A DNA stretch of 26,331 nucleotides, taken from contig DATCVA010000289.1 of NCBI GenBank assembly GCA_036567205.1, positions 1 through 26,331 on the forward strand. Reading direction: 5' to 3'. Positions 24,252-26,331 of the stretch are shown one piece after another. The notes below the pieces were generated by a model. The model saw nothing but the letters and a program-made list of their open reading frames with translations. It ran no database searches and was not told the DNA's origin. How positions within the stretch are numbered: the stretch's first letter is position 1; every line of letters begins with the position of its first letter. Made by a program: the position numbers and the translations under genes. The DNA is from DATCVA01 sp036567205 (lineage in GTDB: Bacteria > Pseudomonadota > Gammaproteobacteria > Burkholderiales > Burkholderiaceae_B).

Positions 24252-25250
24252 TTAATTGACGGAGATTTCAGCTTCTTTTATGGTGGCGGCGTAACGCACC
24301 ATTTCAGCATCGATAAATTTGGAAAAATCCGCCGAGTTTTTGTAGATGGACTCGAAGCCATATTGCTCCATGCGCGACTTGAAGGCGGGGTCGGCAACAA
24401 TTTTAGCGGTTGCCGCGTCAAGTTTGGCGCGCACAGGTTCAGGCAGGTTGGCCGGCGCCCATAAACCGTACCAGGAATAGAATTCGAAATCTTTTATGCC
24501 AGACTCAAGCATAGTGGGAACCTCTGGCAATTGCGGACTGCGCTGGGCGCCGGTAACCGCCAACGCTCGTAGTTTGCCGCCTTGCACAAGGGGCAGCGAG
24601 GACAGCATGGGGTCCATTATGGCCGACACCTGTCCGCCTACCAAATCTTGCAGGGCTGGCGAAGCACCTTTGTACAAGACAATCGGGATGTCGGTCAGGC
24701 CATTTTCGTGGCGGAACTGGGCGATACTAAGGTGGCTTGCTGAACCGAAGCCGGTGGTGGCAAAGTTATATTTGGTGGGCGAGGCTTTAAGCAGCTTGAT
24801 AAATTCACTGACGGTCTTGGCCGGTACCTGGGGATTGACGCTGAAAATCAACGCGCCCTGAGCCAGCATGCTGACCGCCGTGAAATCTTTCACCGCATCA
24901 AACTTAATGGTTTTGCTATAGAGCAGCGGATTGATTGAGTGTATCGATGCATTGATATACAAAGTATATCCGTCGGGTTGTGCGCGTGCGACATGGGCCG
25001 CGCCTATCATGCCTGAGGCGCCTGCCCGGTTTTCAATAATCACCGTTTCGTTTAATTGGTCTTTGAGCTTATCGGCAAACAAGCGAGCGACGCCGTCGAC
25101 GGATCCGCCTGGCGGGTGCGGCACCACAATGGTTATGGGGCGGGAAGGGTAGTTGTCTTCGGCGCGAAGTACGCCAGAGTATGCGGCTCCTGCAACGCCG
25201 ATTAAAGCTATGGCGCATTGTAAAAGGGTACGGCGGTTCAAGTTTTGCAT
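24252..25250 (-). CDS. Bug/TctC-family periplasmic substrate-binding protein (orphan receptor)
   Basis: A 332-residue periplasmic receptor. The start is ATG 25250, with AAGGAGA 6 nt upstream; an earlier in-frame start at 25289 has no such support. The leader begins MQNLNRRTLL and contains an Arg-Arg pair before the hydrophobic stretch, so Tat or Sec export are both possible. Bug hallmarks follow: ITIVVPHPPGGSVDGVARLF, VIIENRAGASGMIGAAHVAR, PDGYTLYINASIHSINPLLY and VLYKGASPALQDLVGG. It lies between the DadA-like and SDR genes on the same strand but is separated from each by repeat DNA. No membrane components adjoin it. The ligand is unknown; a carboxylate is typical. Confidence 0.93.
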   Translation of the reverse strand: MQNLNRRTLLQCAIALIGVAGAAYSGVLRAEDNYPSRPITIVVPHPPGGSVDGVARLFADKLKDQLNETVIIENRAGASGMIGAAHVARAQPDGYTLYINASIHSINPLLYSKTIKFDAVKDFTAVSMLAQGALIFSVNPQVPAKTVSEFIKLLKASPTKYNFATTGFGSASHLSIAQFRHENGLTDIPIVLYKGASPALQDLVGGQVSAIMDPMLSSLPLVQGGKLRALAVTGAQRSPQLPEVPTMLESGIKDFEFYSWYGLWAPANLPEPVRAKLDAATAKIVADPAFKSRMEQYGFESIYKNSADFSKFIDAEMVRYAATIKEAEISVN

Positions 25251-25303
25251 GTGTTGTCTCCTTGCTTTTTTATAGTTGAATACGACCAAAAAATGTTATG
25301 CCG

Positions 25304-25387
25304 TTTCTAAGTCAAGCATGAAGCCGAAGCGCAGACATTGTTTTTGTGCGGCTGCTGCGCCGACAAAGCGCATGTTCGATATAGAAA
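25304..25387. repeat. Intergenic repeat element, complete copy
   Basis: An 84-bp unit with inverted ends: TTTCTAAGTCAAGCATG on the left and CATGTTCGATATAGAAA on the right pair over most positions. Inside are TCAAGCATGAA (25312-25322), CGAAGCGCAGACA (25325-25337, identical to 24133-24145) and GGCTGCTGCGCCGAC (25350-25364, identical to 24158-24172). The 25-bp offset between the two identical blocks is the same in both copies. It lies between the SDR stop and the Bug start. Confidence 0.78.
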
Positions 25388-25403
25388 AGGAATTCGCTTA
25401 GCG

Positions 25404-26183
25404 TTAGAAAGTTCCTGGGTAGCTTCCGCCATCGATCATTAGACTTTGTCCGGTGATGTAGCCGGTGTGGACCGAACAAACGAACGCACACAGCGCGGCC
25501 AGTTCCTCGGGGCGGCCGTAGCGGCCGGCCGGGTTATTGCTGCCCCGTTCTTCCCACAACTGCTCGAAGGTCTTGCCGCCTTCTTCCAGCATACCGGTAA
25601 TGTGCCGCTTTTGCGCATCGGTGGCAAACACGCCCGGCAACAGGTTGTTGATCGTAACGTTATGGCGCACTGTTTGACGCGCCAGTCCGGCCACAAAGCC
25701 CACCAGTCCCGATCGCGCGCCGTTGGATAGCCCCATTTCCAGCTGCGGGGTTTTGACGCTGCGCGAGACGATGTTGACGATGCGACCGAACCGGCGGTCG
25801 ATCATGCCATCGACGGTGCGCCGTATCATTTCGATGGGTCCCAGCATCATGGAGTCCAGCGCCTGGTGCCAATCGGCAATGGACCAGTCGCGAAAATCAC
25901 CCGGCAAAGGGCCGTCGGCATTGTTGACCAGAATATCCGGCGCCGGGCACGCAGCCAGGGCGGCGTTTCGGCCGTCTTCGGTGGTGATGTTGGCCACCAC
26001 GTAATCAACCGGATGACCTGTCTGGCCCTGGATTTCCGAGGCGGTTTGTTCAAGCGTGGCCAGTGTGCGCGCGGCGATGACCACGTGCGCGCCTTCCTGC
26101 GAAAACCGCTGGGCGCAGGCGCGGCCCATGCCGCGGCTGCCGCCGAAAATCAGCGCTGTTTTACCGTTAATACCGAGATCCAT
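25404..26183 (-). CDS. Short-chain dehydrogenase/reductase with atypical active site
   Basis: A 259-residue SDR of classical length. It has the cofactor motif GGSRGMG at 14-20 and the NNA motif at 87-89. Ser140 (IVNIVS) is in the catalytic position, and the C-terminus is standard (PEELAALCAFVCS, GYITGQSLMIDGG). The usual Tyr-x3-Lys, 13 residues after the Ser, reads Ser153-Asn-Gly-Ala-Arg157, so the catalytic Tyr and Lys are both replaced. Classical hydride transfer with Tyr as acid/base cannot operate unchanged; the protein may be a divergent SDR with another mechanism or a non-redox role. Arg39 after the second strand favours NADP(H). It lies on the same strand as the Bug and DadA-like genes. 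Confidence 0.92.
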   Translation of the reverse strand: MDLGINGKTALIFGGSRGMGRACAQRFSQEGAHVVIAARTLATLEQTASEIQGQTGHPVDYVVANITTEDGRNAALAACPAPDILVNNADGPLPGDFRDWSIADWHQALDSMMLGPIEMIRRTVDGMIDRRFGRIVNIVSRSVKTPQLEMGLSNGARSGLVGFVAGLARQTVRHNVTINNLLPGVFATDAQKRHITGMLEEGGKTFEQLWEERGSNNPAGRYGRPEELAALCAFVCSVHTGYITGQSLMIDGGSYPGTF

Positions 26184-26210
26184 CGTTCTGCCTTTCTGTT
26201 ATTCCATTGC

Positions 26211-26292
26211 TAGATCAAACGTGAACGTTACTGACGTTGCATGCCGCGTAAAACTAAGGTTGGCGCTTGGTTTTCGCGTTCACGCTTGAGGC
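26211..26292. repeat. Intergenic repeat, inverted pair of end motifs
   Basis: TCAAACGTGAACG (26215-26227) and, in inverse orientation, 26277-26289 (reverse complement TCAAGCGTGAACG) match at 12 of 13 positions. They bracket a 49-bp centre. The ends are those of the repeats at 24048-24246 and 25304-25387, but the CTGCTGCGCC core is missing, so this is a degenerate or internally replaced copy. It lies upstream of the SDR gene. Confidence 0.6.
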
Positions 26293-26331
26293 GGCTATGG
26301 ACGTAAATGTTAAACCGACTTCAGCTCGGGC

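Noticed and set aside
1..26331. CRISPR arrays, tRNA or rRNA genes, transposases, toxin-antitoxin or phage-defence systems
   Set aside because: I looked for regular direct repeats, known RNA signatures and the corresponding protein motifs and found none. The only repeats are the irregular intergenic units at the right end.

Overview
The window looks like chromosomal DNA of a betaproteobacterium, most likely Burkholderiales/Alcaligenaceae (the Bordetella, Achromobacter and Pusillimonas type of genome). The main reason is four periplasmic solute receptors of the Bug/TctC family, three of them without their own membrane permease, sitting among LysR- and IclR-regulated catabolic genes. This is an inference from gene content, not a taxonomic assignment. 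I see no rRNA, tRNA, CRISPR, phage or transposase genes.

Left part (1-4393): a partial IclR-type regulator runs off the left edge. It is divergent from an RraA/HMG-aldolase-like gene followed by a Bug receptor. The shared intergenic region holds a textbook sigma-70 promoter and a perfect 14-bp inverted repeat that overlaps it, a likely IclR operator. A convergent lipoprotein of the phospholipase D/cardiolipin synthase type follows.

Module at 4690-11731: read on the minus strand, a probable six-gene operon encodes a PrpF/GalD-type tautomerase, a 69-residue AtzG-like protein, an amidase-signature amidohydrolase and a complete tripartite tricarboxylate transporter (TctC, TctB, TctA). A divergent LysR regulator precedes it. 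Together they suggest uptake of a carboxylated, probably amide-containing compound, its hydrolysis, and double-bond isomerisation of an unsaturated polycarboxylate. The substrate cannot be read from sequence.

Module at 11794-18860: an IclR regulator is divergent from a tightly packed set: Bug receptor, FAD monooxygenase, crotonase lacking both hydratase glutamates, HSL-type alpha/beta hydrolase, CaiB/BaiF CoA-transferase, and a PaaG-like crotonase. This looks like a catabolic pathway in which a ring or acid is hydroxylated, converted to a CoA ester and degraded through CoA intermediates. No ring-cleavage dioxygenase or CoA ligase is present.

Right part (18861-26331): a Fur-box-like site precedes a ferric-iron ABC transporter (FbpA/FbpB/FbpC type). 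The FbpA-like protein has a twin-arginine leader and all four protein ligands of the FbpA iron site. The ATPase gene overlaps by 10 bp, tail to tail, a DadA-like D-amino-acid dehydrogenase. A Bug receptor and a divergent SDR lacking the usual Tyr/Lys pair follow. The gaps around these last three genes carry several copies of a small intergenic repeat with inverted ends, the most conspicuous structure that ordinary genes do not explain.
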